Source: Neoarius graeffei
Taxonomy: Eukaryota > Chordata > Actinopteri > Siluriformes > Ariidae
Assembly: GCF_027579695.1 (NCBI RefSeq)
Contig: NC_083583.1
Span: 3,434,542 to 3,498,541 of the forward strand
DNA: 64,000 nucleotides
Direction: 5' to 3'
In this document: positions 21,189-32,609 of the stretch, in pieces
How positions within the stretch are numbered: position 1 is the stretch's first letter
Layout of the letters: every line of letters begins with the position of its first letter
Notes under the pieces: model-generated
Seen by the model: the letters and a program-made list of their open reading frames with translations, nothing else
Database searches by the model: none
Told to the model about the DNA's origin: nothing
Made by a program: the position numbers and the translations under genes

Positions 21189-23799
21189 CAGTTTATTTTA
21201 TAAGGGACCATGTACAATTAAAACATAAATGTTGCCATTTAATGCATTGTACCAGAGTTAGCCTCAGGCTAATTTACATCTGCAATCCCAGGCAAGACAT
21301 AAAAACAATACATAAAAACATACAAAATAAATATCCAGACCTCCTACCTCACCCAAATAGCAAACTCCACTCATACAGTAAACAAATCACTCACGAGTGT
21401 CCAAACCCCCTACACCCCAAACTCGCACACACGCATACGCAAACACCCGCATCCAACATAAACACATTCTGTCAGCACCATGAATTAGTGATTACAGTTT
21501 TGACTGTTTTTAGGAAACATTTCAGCTGTGATTTGAAGCTCCTGATGGAGAGACAGCTCTTTAAATCCCCTGATAGTGCATTCCACTGTGTAGTGGCTTT
21601 AAAACAAAAAGACAATTGTCCAAAAGTTGTGCAATAAAAAGGTATGTTACAGTCATGGACAGAGGCTATTCTGGAGGATCGTATGGAACTAGCAGGACGA
21701 TAACAGACAAACTCCAATAGACAAGCTGGGGCCAGGCCATGTAGGATCTTGTACACTAGACACAAGCTTGAAAAAAGTCTAAAATTTTCAAAACTTAATA
21801 AATGATGTTTCTCTAGAATATTGCAATGGTGGTGCTGAAGTGTTTTTTAATCAAGAATTTTATAGCTTGTTTATATAATGATTGTAGCGGGTTAATGGTA
21901 GATTCATTGGCCTGCCCCCAACAGGTGATACAATATGAAATGTGTGAAAAAATTAGAGCATGCATAAATGTTTTGGCTACATCCATAGGAAGCGACGATC
22001 TTATATGTCTAAAATTTGCCAAATTATATTTAATTGTTTTTGTCATTTTTTTAATATGCTTTTTGAAGTTGAGATTAGAGTCCAGTGTAACACCAAGATA
22101 TTTGAATTCGGTAACTATGTCAATGGATTCATGTCTAATTTTAATGTTGGCAGTTGGAGTCTGCCCCTTAGTTTTACAGAAGAACACGCCCTTTGTCTTA
22201 CTGATGTTCAGAGTAAGACAGGACTGCTCAAGCCACTCAGCCACACCTTGCATAGCATTGGTTAATTTCTCCGCTGCTACCAAAGCATTTTTGCCATGTA
22301 CATACAAGACTGTGTCATCTGTATACAGTTGTACATCAACTCCTTTACAGTGTTGTGGAAGGTCATTGATGTATAAACTAAAAAGAAGAGGTCCCAACAC
22401 AGATCCTTGGGGCATGCCCATTGTATTTCTCACATAACTAGAGAATGTATCTTTGACTCTGACACACTGCACCCTATTTGAAACATATGAGGAAAGCCAT
22501 GTCAATGTTTGTGTTGAAAAATTAAAATAAGAAAGCTTGGAAATGAGAACATTATGATTAACAGTATCAAAGGCTTTACATAAGTCTAAGAAAATAGCAC
22601 CAACAACTCCACCTTTTCGAGCTGTGCTCTGATTTTTTCAGTAAAATGTAAAACAGCTGTTTCGGTAGAGTAGTTCTCTCTGAACCCAAATTGCATATTG
22701 TTTAAACCAGGGCTGCAGGTATTTAGGTGTGTTGTTAGTTGCTCAATGACTACCTTCTCTGCAACCTTTGAGAGTACTGGTAGTAAACTTATCGGCCTAT
22801 AATTATTTGGTTCATAGCAATCACCAGACTTGAAAATGGGTGTAATTACTGCATGCTTCCAGCTATCAGGAAAGCGACTTTGTGTTATTGAGAGATTAAT
22901 TAAATGTGTGATTGGGAGTGTTAGAGTGTTCAGATGTTTCTTAATGAGTATGCTATCCATATGAAAAGCATCTTTACTTTTAGAACTTTTTAAGGAACCA
23001 ATAATCTTTTTAATACGTGCTTCATCAATGACGTTCAAACTAAAGCCCTGGTCATTTTCAGTGTGTAGGCCTAATATAGGCTTAATGTCATTTTTCTTAA
23101 AACGATTGCCTAACTCATAGACAGACTCAACAAAAAATTAATTAAAAATGTTTGCAATGGAAATATCTTTTATTATCTTGCCCTGAGATTTGAGTTGTAT
23201 ATCTTCTGTGTGATGTCCTTCTCGCCCTATGAGGTTATTGATATTTTTCCAAATTTCTTTATTTCCTTTAGCCTCATTTATTACCTGAATATAAAAATGT
23301 GACTTTGCTAATCTCATTTCATTAACCACTTTATTCCTCAAACCTTTATAAATTAAAATATCTGTATCTCTTTTAGATTTAATGGCTTTTTTTAAGGCTA
23401 GATCTCTATGCTTCATCATTTGCCACAAGGTGTCACTAAACCAGGGGAGGGTTACTCTCTCCGTTTTCTCTTGGACTCCACAGTAAACTTCTCTCTAACA
23501 GATTTCAATTTTGCTGTAAACAAGTCACAGCCAAGATCCAAGTCCTCTGTGGACAGAACATTCTCCCAATCCAGGCTGTTTATCTCACTCTCATATGCAA
23601 GTTGTTTAGTTTTAGGTATGTGCGCCATGATTTCTGAGTGATGTGGTGTGTTCTGAAATCTATTTTTAGTTCATTTTCTTGCTACTAATGTTAGATTGTG
23701 ATCAGACAGCCCAGTGAGGAGATTGTAACTTTTTGTTATCCTCTCTGGTTTATTGGAGAAGACAAGATCCAACATTGTGCTTGAGCTTTTTGTTATCCT
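21189..23799 (-). mobile_element. CR1/L2-like LINE, 5' truncated and degenerate
   Basis: Reading on the minus strand, the element starts within the endonuclease (TGLSDHNLTLVARK, with the SDH motif, near 23700). It continues through a linker frame (23138-23428) and an N-terminal RT block (22586-23038, NNYRPISLLPVLSKVAEKV). The RT palm and C-terminal frame is 21813-22505 (MPQGSVLGPLLFSLYINDLP). The catalytic box reads YTDD rather than YADD. A C-terminal tail frame lies at 21472-21765. Frameshifts separate these parts. The 3' end near 21189 is A-rich in the sense direction. The element sits inside a SINE. Confidence 0.8.
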
Positions 23800-24518
23800 T
23801 GTTGTGTCCGTGTCTATGTGTCAGCCCTGTGATAACCTGGCGACTTGTCCAGGGTGAACCCCCCCTTTCACCCGTAGTCAGCTGGGATAGGCTCCAGCTC
23901 GCCTGCGACCCTGTAGAACAGGATAAAGCGGCTAGAGATAATGAGATGAGATGAGATGAGATCTCTATGCTTCATCATTTGCCACAAGGTGTCACTAAAC
24001 CAGGGGAGGGTTACTCTCTCCGTTTTCTCTTGGACTCCACAGTAAACTTCTCTCTAACAGATTTCAATTTTGCTGTAAACAAGTCACAGCCAAGATCCAA
24101 GTCCTCTGTGGACAGAACATTCTCCCAATCCAGGCTGTTTATCTCACTCTCATATGCAAGTTGTTTAGTTTTAGGTATGTGCGCCATGATTTCTGAGTGA
24201 TGTGGTGTGTTCTGAAATCTATTTTTAGTTCATTTTCTTGCTACTAATGTTAGATTGTGATCAGACAGCCCAGTGAGGAGATTGTAACTTTTTGTTATCC
24301 TCTCTGGTTTATTGGAGAAGACAAGATCCAACATTGTGCTTGAGCTTTTTGTTATCCTTGTTGTGTCCGTGTCTATGTGTCAGCCCTGTGATAACCTGGC
24401 GACTTGTCCAGGGTGAACCCCCCCTTTCACCCGTAGTCAGCTGGGATAGGCTCCAGCTCGCCTGCGACCCTGTAGAACAGGATAAAGCGGCTAGAGATAA
24501 TGAGAAAATGAGATGAGA
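23401..24518. repeat. 559-bp tandem duplication (LINE 5' end plus SINE 3' half)
   Basis: Unit 1 is 23401-23959 and unit 2 is 23960-24518. I find no difference between them until the GAGAT-rich tail. The junction lies in the (GATGA)n tail of the SINE, where unit 1 starts GATCTCTATG. Confidence 0.9.
23800..23958 (+). mobile_element. SINE, 3' half
   Basis: It starts TTGTGTCCGTGTCTATGTG and runs through CAGCTGGGATAGGCTCCAGC to a GATGA repeat tail. It completes the SINE begun at 20982. It is repeated at about 24359-24517 by the tandem duplication. Confidence 0.85.
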
Positions 24519-25060
24519 ATGAAACTGGAGTCGTGATATTTGGACGTGTTCTCTGGAACCAACTGTGAAACCCGCTGTAATAAATCTGGCTGTGATGAGG
24601 GACAGTGATTAGAAATAGGATGAACAGAAACTCTGATCAAGTCCGGCTTTTTTTCAACTGGGCCTCTTTTTGAAGGTCAAGTCTTTTTCATGTTTAATGA
24701 TCTTGAAACACATTTCCTCTGTAATGACCTCTTCACTGGCTCACCGCACAAATTAGGATTGATTTTAAGATTTTTATATTTGCCTAAAATCATTAAAAGG
24801 TGCCAGCTCCACCCTTTCTGTGACTTTTACAGCCACATGTCCCCTCAGGGTCACTCCGGTCCAATCACCAGCTGCTTCTCGTCGTCCCAAAATCAAGGCT
24901 CAAGCACAGGAGAGACTGCGTTTTTGCAGTTGAACGATTTGCGTCTGCAGGTTAGATGGACTCCGACACCACCGGGTTTTAAATCCTGTCCTAAAACGCA
25001 TCTTGGCTTTTAACTCACTATGAAAACTGCTTGTTGTCTTCTTTTTCTTCTTATTTTATT
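24519..25060. other. No recognisable gene
   Basis: Single-copy-looking sequence within this window. The short open frame at 24690-25013 has no motif I recognise. Confidence 0.5.
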
Positions 25061-26965
25061 AATCATCATCATCATCATCATCAGTATCCCTCATTAAGAG
25101 TAAGATTGTCCATTAGAGAAAAAAAGCTTCATTTGTGCACCTGTAGGTGACTGATCAGTCCGATGCGAGAGCCACAGCTTTTGCCACAAGAAGCGCATGT
25201 GTGGATGGTAACTGACGGCTGACCAGGAGCCCCGTTGTGCTCCTTGCGGCGCTGGCGTTTATCATCTGCCTTGCGACGACGCTCTTGCTCAAACAGCACT
25301 GCGCCCTCCTGAACGATTGTTCTCCATTCAGCCCTGTCATGAGCCAAGTCTTCCCAGCCAGCTAGGCCAATATTGCAGGCTTTTAGATTTGCCTTGATGT
25401 TATCCTTGTAACATTTCTGCTGTCCACCCTGTGATCTATGTCCTTGGCCCAGCTCCCCATATACCGTAGGACTTGCTTTGGAAGGCCTGAGTCCTCTAGC
25501 CTGATGACATGCCCAGTCCAACAGAGTTGATTTTTGATAACCATAGCTTCAATGCTTGTGCAGTCGGCTTCCTTGAGAATACTGTTGTTTGTTCGACAAT
25601 CCTGCCAACTCACAGCAAGAATGCAGTGGAGACACCGCAGGCATTTGAGGTGACGCCTGTAAGTTGTCCAGGATTCTGAACCGTGCAGGAGGGAAAGTAG
25701 CACGACAGCCTTGTAGACCAAAATTTTTGTATCAGTCCTTATCCCTTTCTCCTCAAACACTCGCACACGCAGCCTGCCAAAGGCGCAGCTTGCAGCCTTG
25801 AGACGATGTAAGATCTCCGCATCAATATCAGCCTTTGTGGAGAGAATACTGCCTAGGTAAGGGAAGCTCTGGATGTTCTTCAGCAAAGTCCCACTAATCT
25901 TAAGAGAAGGGGACATGGGTTGCTGACCAGGAGCTGACTTCCGTTTTCTTGATGTTTACGGATAGGCCAAGACTTTTGTACCCATATGCAACTGCATCTA
26001 AAATGGCCTGTAGCTGACTCTCTGAGGTGGCACAGACACCATTATCAGTGTACTGAAGCTCAATCAGGGAAATAGTTGTGGTCTTGGTTCTTGCCTTCAG
26101 TCTTCAGAGGTTAAACAGCCCCCCATCCATTCTATAGACGACCACTACTCCAACGGGTAGACTGTCTTGTATCAGGTGAAAGATAGCCGATATAAAAATA
26201 GAGAAGAGGGTAGGTGCAATAACGCAGCCTTGTTTTACACCAGTCCGCACCTCGAAGGCTTCGCTGTCACCTGAGCTGGCAATAACTCTGGTGGACATGC
26301 CGTCATGAAGAAGTCTGAGGACGGAGATAAACTTTACAGGACATCCATATTTAGCCAGTAGTCGCCACAGTGCTTCTCGATTGACTGAGTCAAAAGCCTT
26401 TGTAAGGTCTATAAAGGCCATATAAAGCGGTTGATGCTGCTCTCGACATTTCTCTTGTAACTGTCGGGCAGTGAATACCATGTCGGTTGTCCCTCTGTTA
26501 GCTCGGAAGCCACACTGAGATTCTGGTAGGAAGCTCTCGGCATATGGGTGGAGACGATTGGCGAGGATTAGAGCAATGATCTTGCCAGTAACAGCAAGAA
26601 GGGAGATACCATGATAGTTCCCACACTCCGATTTGTCCCCTTTTTTAAAAATCCTCACCGTGTCTGCATCCCGTAGGTCCAATGCTATTTCCTCCGTCTG
26701 CCAGATGATGGAAATAAGTTTGTGAACACATCTGACCAGATCTTCACCTCCGTGCTTAAAGAGCTCTGCTGGTATTCCGCCAACACCAGAGGCTTTGCCG
26801 CATTTCAATCGACTGACCGCTGATTGTGTTTCCCTGAGGCTCGATTCTATCTTCAGCAGCTCACTGATCGGTAATTGCAGGATCTTATTTAGCAAGGATT
26901 CATCAACGAAAGAGTCTTGGTTCAGGAGATCTTGAAAACGTTCTTTCCATCGCTGGTTCTATTAA
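25060..26965 (-). mobile_element. RTE-like LINE, 5' truncated and degenerate
   Basis: The minus-strand frames 26104-26895, 25383-25916 and 25129-25521 give, in order, an RT with GGEDLVRCVHKLI, NYHGISLLAVTGKI, MAFIDLTKAFDSVNREALW and TGVKQGCVIAPTLFSIF. A degenerate catalytic box follows (YTDN where YADD is expected, near 26050). Then come the post-RT block with WTGHVIRLED and a C-terminal CxxC-H-H finger (CASCGKSCGSRIGLISHL). The 3' end runs into a (GAT)n tail (ATC repeat at 25064-25083), as is typical of RTE-type elements. The endonuclease is missing and frames are broken. Confidence 0.7.
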
Positions 26966-27903
26966 TACATTTAATTTTATCAGTCTCTGAACTTGGTCTT
27001 TGCATTTTGTTCTTTTCTGGTTTTTACTCGTGATTGGACAGCACTTTTGTTTTTAAACGTGCTTTATAAATTAATCTGACTTTGACTCGACTTGTAAAAT
27101 AAATGGATTTATCTTTACAGAAATCTGGATTTCGGCCGAGATTCTTCATGAACAAGCCAGAACTAACCAGGGCGAGGAAAAGCTCTGAGAAAACCTGAGG
27201 AAGAAACCTCGAATATTCAATAAAAATTTCAACAAACAAAACACAAATCTAGGGAAAAAGATAACAGCACGATTTTTAATAAAATAGTTTGTCAAATCCA
27301 CACATTTTTACAAACAATTATTACTAACTACTACTAACAGTGATGGTGCTTAAAAAAGAGAAACTAAGTGAAATCTTGGCTTTAACCACAAACTCAGTAG
27401 TCACAGCCATGTAATGTAAAACATTAGAACGCACTTCAAACATCATAATTTTTTACCCCCAGTGTGACAAGTGGGTAAGCGCCGTCTGGCTGCAGGACCG
27501 GACTGCTCGTTTGCGCTGGGTTACCTATACTTCTGCCCCCCATGATTGCCCTCCCTCACTCCCTTCCCCCTCGAGTCCCGAGCTTTCATGTTGTAAAGTG
27601 TACTGTGTTTTTTGTGTTTATGTGCTGAGGTGTGTTTTTAATGTTCCCACACTGTACTTCCCACAGAAGCATAGTGTGGGGGTTGTTTTTTTTTTCTCCT
27701 CCTCTCCCCTCATGTTATTCTGTATTTTTCATCCCTGTCTTCCTGTCCTGTCTACCCCTGTGTCAATTGTATGTATGTATGCATGCATGTATATGTGCGG
27801 ACAGGTTGACGGCTAAGTTCGCTGGTACTTGTGACTACTGACAAAGGGTTCATTCATTCATTCATTCATTCATAATTATCCAGTTTCCTCTAAAAGCAAA
27901 TGA
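26966..27903. repeat. Old repeat debris, no gene
   Basis: Around 27120-27230 (minus) there is a GAGGTTTCTTCCTCAGG block seen in fish LINE tails. About 27470-27870 (plus) ends in an (ATTC)n tail and looks like a LINE or SINE 3' end. I see no coding exon of a host gene. Confidence 0.45.
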
Positions 27904-27909
27904 TTTATT
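27904..27909 (-). terminator. Probable VRK3 polyadenylation signal
   Basis: AATAAA on the minus strand, about 145 nt after the VRK3 stop codon. It is the first such hexamer after the stop that I noticed. Confidence 0.5.
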
Positions 27910-28051
27910 GTAAAATCCAAGGCAATCTGAGTCAAGCGCCATCTCTCTTCACGCTCTCTATCTGAAAAACAAACAAACCCACACCTGTATTCATTATGAC
28001 AGAACATGTTGTGATGTGATCAGTGGTCGAGATCGTTGTGTACAAAACAGT

Positions 28052-28920
28052 TTACCAGAAAGTCAGCGGTTCTCTCAAAGATCCACCCAGATCCTGTAAA
28101 GCCTCGTTAAGCTCCTGTTTCAGCGCGGAGTAACTGGGCTTCTCGGTGTAATGCAGGCTCATCACCTGGAACAGGTAGCTCTGTAATGCACCTACACACA
28201 CACACATACACACACACACAAAATTAAAATCACTTTAAAGAAAATGTTCAATATAAATCATTTTATCAATATCACTCTATAATTATATAAAAACACTCAC
28301 TTGAAATTTTCTTCTTTTTAAAACAGAATTTCATTAATCCAGGAACATCAGCCATATACCTACACACACACACACACACACCTTTCAGCATTATTACAGT
28401 AATTCTCCCCCTTGAATGTTTTCCCCTGTACAGAGTGCAAATGTTTGTACCCCCATGGTTTCTGGGTTGAAAAAGGGGGAAAATTTAAAATGGATTTTTA
28501 TTTTTCAGATTAACCAGAAAAAGGAAAAAAAAAAATCACACACCAAGAAATCCACACAAAAATTCCAAATGAAACAGACTACAGGAGTGTTATGGTTTGC
28601 AGATTAACAGTTATAACTGTTGGTAAATCTTTGTGATACAAGTGAAAGAACACTCCAGGTTCCCCGACATCTTTCCAAAAGACGAGTTTATGCTTCTCGG
28701 TTTCTCTGTAACATGACAAGCTGCATTTTTTTAAAATCCTATTAACTATGAGAGGAGAAAAAAGGGAGGCTGATAATTTTTGAACCAATATCATGTTATT
28801 GTTTAATTATTATCTTACTAAACATTATTTGATCATTTGTTGTTATTTGTGATAAAAAGGATCATCTGTTTACACACACCAAAAGTCTTATTGCTATAAG
28901 TTCTATGTATTTATTTTTTT

Positions 28921-28951
<31 letters not shown>

Positions 28952-30043
28952 GGGGGGCGCACAAACTTTTGCACACAGTGGTGTATAATTGTATTTATTT
29001 TTTTTTGCGGTGCAGTTTTCATCAAATCCTGCGCTCTGATTGGGTGGCGAGCGGGTCCGTACCGTAGGCGACTCGCTCGTTCACAACAACAAACACAGTA
29101 GCAATTTTTGTCAACATTTATTTTCACATTTCTCAGGAGAATAGCATTAATTTTACAGCATGGATAGCGATAACGACAGTGTTCACAGCGAAAGCGAGTT
29201 TTACTCCCCTGAGGAAGAAGAAATAAAAGAAAACATTTCAGGAGAAAGATAAAAACCTCTAACTGTTGCTAACACTGAGCAAAAACATGGCTGAATCCTG
29301 AATGACTCCTATCTGTATAAATAGGGGACTACATAGGTGGCAGAATGTAGTGTTTTTCCTGCCATGGAAGTGCACTTGTATACCGAGGAGGAAGCCATTT
29401 GCATTACAGCCGTGAATGAGGATTCAAAATGGCGGCTCGGCTCGGTTTTCCCTTTCGGACGCTCTCGTTTTCTCTTTAGGATTTGGTAAAGAAAAACAAT
29501 ATATATTATTTACCAGCTTAAGGTCGGTCCGTATGGTGAAATACTGTGACCTCGGTCAGTACTTTCAAGACCTCAACTTTTGGACTGAAATCATGAAATA
29601 AAATGTTTAATATTGGGATGCACAGCGTGTTTCTTTCCTACTGCTGCTGGCCTCAAACATGATTACTGACCCCACGCTTATCCCCCCCGTACCATTCCTC
29701 AGACTCCTGGTCCACTCTGCCCCACCCACCTCAATACACAAGACCAGTGACCCCCATTTACCCCCCCCAGGTTATCTTATTTCTATGTTATTTTATTACT
29801 TATTTCTTAATATCTTAGAATAGACCGTTTTTCTGTAGATCCTTTATTAGAATAGACTGTCTTTATTTAGTATTTATTTATTGAGCACCTTAACGCCAAG
29901 CCAAATTCCTTGTAGTTGCAACAATTACTTGCCAATAAAGCTGTCTCTGATTCTGATGTGAATATTTATGGTGTGATAATGAAGGGACACAATGTTTTTT
30001 GTTCTAAGTGTATGAAGGTTTTGTTCTAACTTTTTTGCTCATG

Positions 30044-30091
<48 letters not shown>

Positions 30092-32561
30092 TGTTTTACT
30101 TGTCTTTCTGTGCAGAAACAGCTGAGCCTGATTGAGTGATGGGACTCCAGGGCAGAGAGCCAGTCAGCCAGAAGAGCAAACAAAAACCCAGAGATTGTAG
30201 ATCACTGCGCCGAGATGGACCTGAAACACACACACACACACACATACGTCAAAAGCATATAGCTCACTTTTGACATTTGAATCTGAACCGAGTTTCATCT
30301 GAACAACAAACACGGTACAGAAAAGTCCGAACCCTTTTGTTCAAACCAAAAGAAAACGTGAAACTTACAGTCTTGTCATCTGTCCTTTTGTGTAATTTGT
30401 ACTTTGATTAGATGACGTGTGCTCAGCTGTTGCATGCGGAGATGCTTTTCTGCTCACCACGGTTGTAAAGAGTGATGAGTTAATATATCCTTCCTGGCAA
30501 TAAAAGCTCAAAGGAATCTGAGCATTTTCCTCTGACCTCTCTTACCAGCGAGGCGTTTGTTTCCACCCACAGAACTGTCACTCAGTCGATGTTTGTTGTT
30601 TGTTTTTGGCCCCATTCTGTGTAAACTCTAGACACTGTTGTGTGTGAAAACCCCAGGAGATCAGCAGGTTCTGAAATACTCTAAAACTGGGGTGGGGCGT
30701 GTCATGTGTCATGCTGCGCAATCATGTGACATGTCTGTTGCTGATTGGCTGTATGAACCTACAGTACTGGGCTGGTTACAGTTAGCTCAGTTAGCCCTCA
30801 GCCTCGCTTCATATCATTGTGTGTGTTTCTGTGCGACCGCGAGTGGCGCCGATACACTCCGTTTAAAAAACAAAATGAAACCTTATACTGATCCCCCCAC
30901 CCCCCCTTACCTTTGACAGACAGGCGGGGCTTAGCCTTGCTCGCCCACTGATATGATCCACCCCCTGCTCTAATACCCTTTAGGACTTTATTCCACCCTC
31001 GCACTGTCCTTTGTGTCTATTGTCCTGTTTTAGTAATTACTGCACCGTCTTACACCGTTTACACACATGCACTTTATCTAGTCCTGTGTATTCTCATGGA
31101 GCAGCATGGCCCATCATGTGGAACACGGGATAGTGAGGTAGGTGTGTGTGTGTGTGTGCACGCGCGCATGGGCATGTGTGTGGTTATTACCAGACCCTTT
31201 GTGTGAATCTACACTGATGAAGTTGAGGTTTCCCTGATGGGGCGTCCGGCTGTTTTCCCGATATTCCACATGTTTCCCTCCAGGACAGAACCGGAACGCG
31301 TGACCAAAACCTGACAGAAAAACCTAAAACCACCCCACACACAGACACACACCATTTAGCTACAAAAAAATTGTTGAATATTGTCTCTTAAACATCATCA
31401 AATGAATGTGAATGGTTTATGTAAATGTAAACAGCATTTAAGCAGTGAATGATCCCCCCCCCAGCACAAAAAACAGCCCTAGTGTTTTATCCCCCAGCGT
31501 TGCCGAGCTCTGGATTGTGATTGGTCAGAAGGGAAGGTGTTGATTAATTCTCTACAACAGCAGCTCTGACAATCGTGCAGCTGCACATCACATCACAGGT
31601 TTAGTTCTGATACCTCATCGTTTCCGTGGTAACAGCAATAATATTCAGATTACAGAACATGGAATTGTTGATTATGGGGACTTTTTTGGAAGACGATGTT
31701 TGTGTAACCTGTCTGGAAAGGCGCTGTGTAACAGTCAGAGATGAAGCTGGAACTAAAGTTTTTGACATCTTCAGGACAAAGGAGGGTTTTTTTGTCTTAT
31801 TAACATTAAAATAGAGAATAAAGAGAGGCAGGTGAGAGCAAGACCGTTTATAGCTGCTATAATGCAAGAGACAACTTCAACATGAAACGTAGCTATAATC
31901 ATACAATACAAGAAGTCTAACATGTCCTTATAGAATAAGTAAGTGTTTGTACTTATGAGCAGTTTGCTGTGGTATAAGAGGAATAAAACACTTTGTGTTA
32001 ACAGGACTTTCACTTAATCACACCAGCCTGCTGTTAGTTATTTTTCTCTCTCAGCACATCCCCAATTTCTTTATTCCTATCATGGTTAAACTAATAAATC
32101 GGAATGTAAAAGTTTTAAACCAGTGGTATGATGGATAATGACGGAGCTGACCTGCGAGTGTCCCTGGGTGCTGATGTAGATGTTTCCAGCGTGGATGTCT
32201 GCATGAACGTACTCATTCTCATGGATGAACTCCAGAGCATCCAACTGAAGTGAAGTGAACACACACACACACACACACACACCCCCCTTACATTTAATAA
32301 AGCTCTTATACGCATCCCTTTACAGCGAGGGAGAATGCAGTCATAGTGAAGTAAAGAAAAGAAAATTAAAGGAAAGAAAAGAGGTGTACTAATCGCAGTG
32401 CCAGCTGCAGGACTTCTCTCTCATGGAGACTCTCCGTCTGTGTGTCCAGAACTGACTGCAGAGTGCAGCCCATATCGGGAAATACCAAAAACCTGCAGTG
32501 TGACCGACGCAAACATTAACACACACATGACTTTTTGTGCTTATATTTCACACACAGATGT

Positions 32562-32609
<48 letters not shown>

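Noticed and set aside
27024-27239. Apparent exon after TTCCTCAG on the minus strand
   Set aside because: The block resembles a common fish LINE-tail repeat and does not join any host gene.
30638-30916. 92-codon frame in VRK3 intron 10
   Set aside because: It contains the CCCCAGGAGATCAGCAG motif of a dispersed fish repeat and has no protein motif; it is antisense to VRK3.
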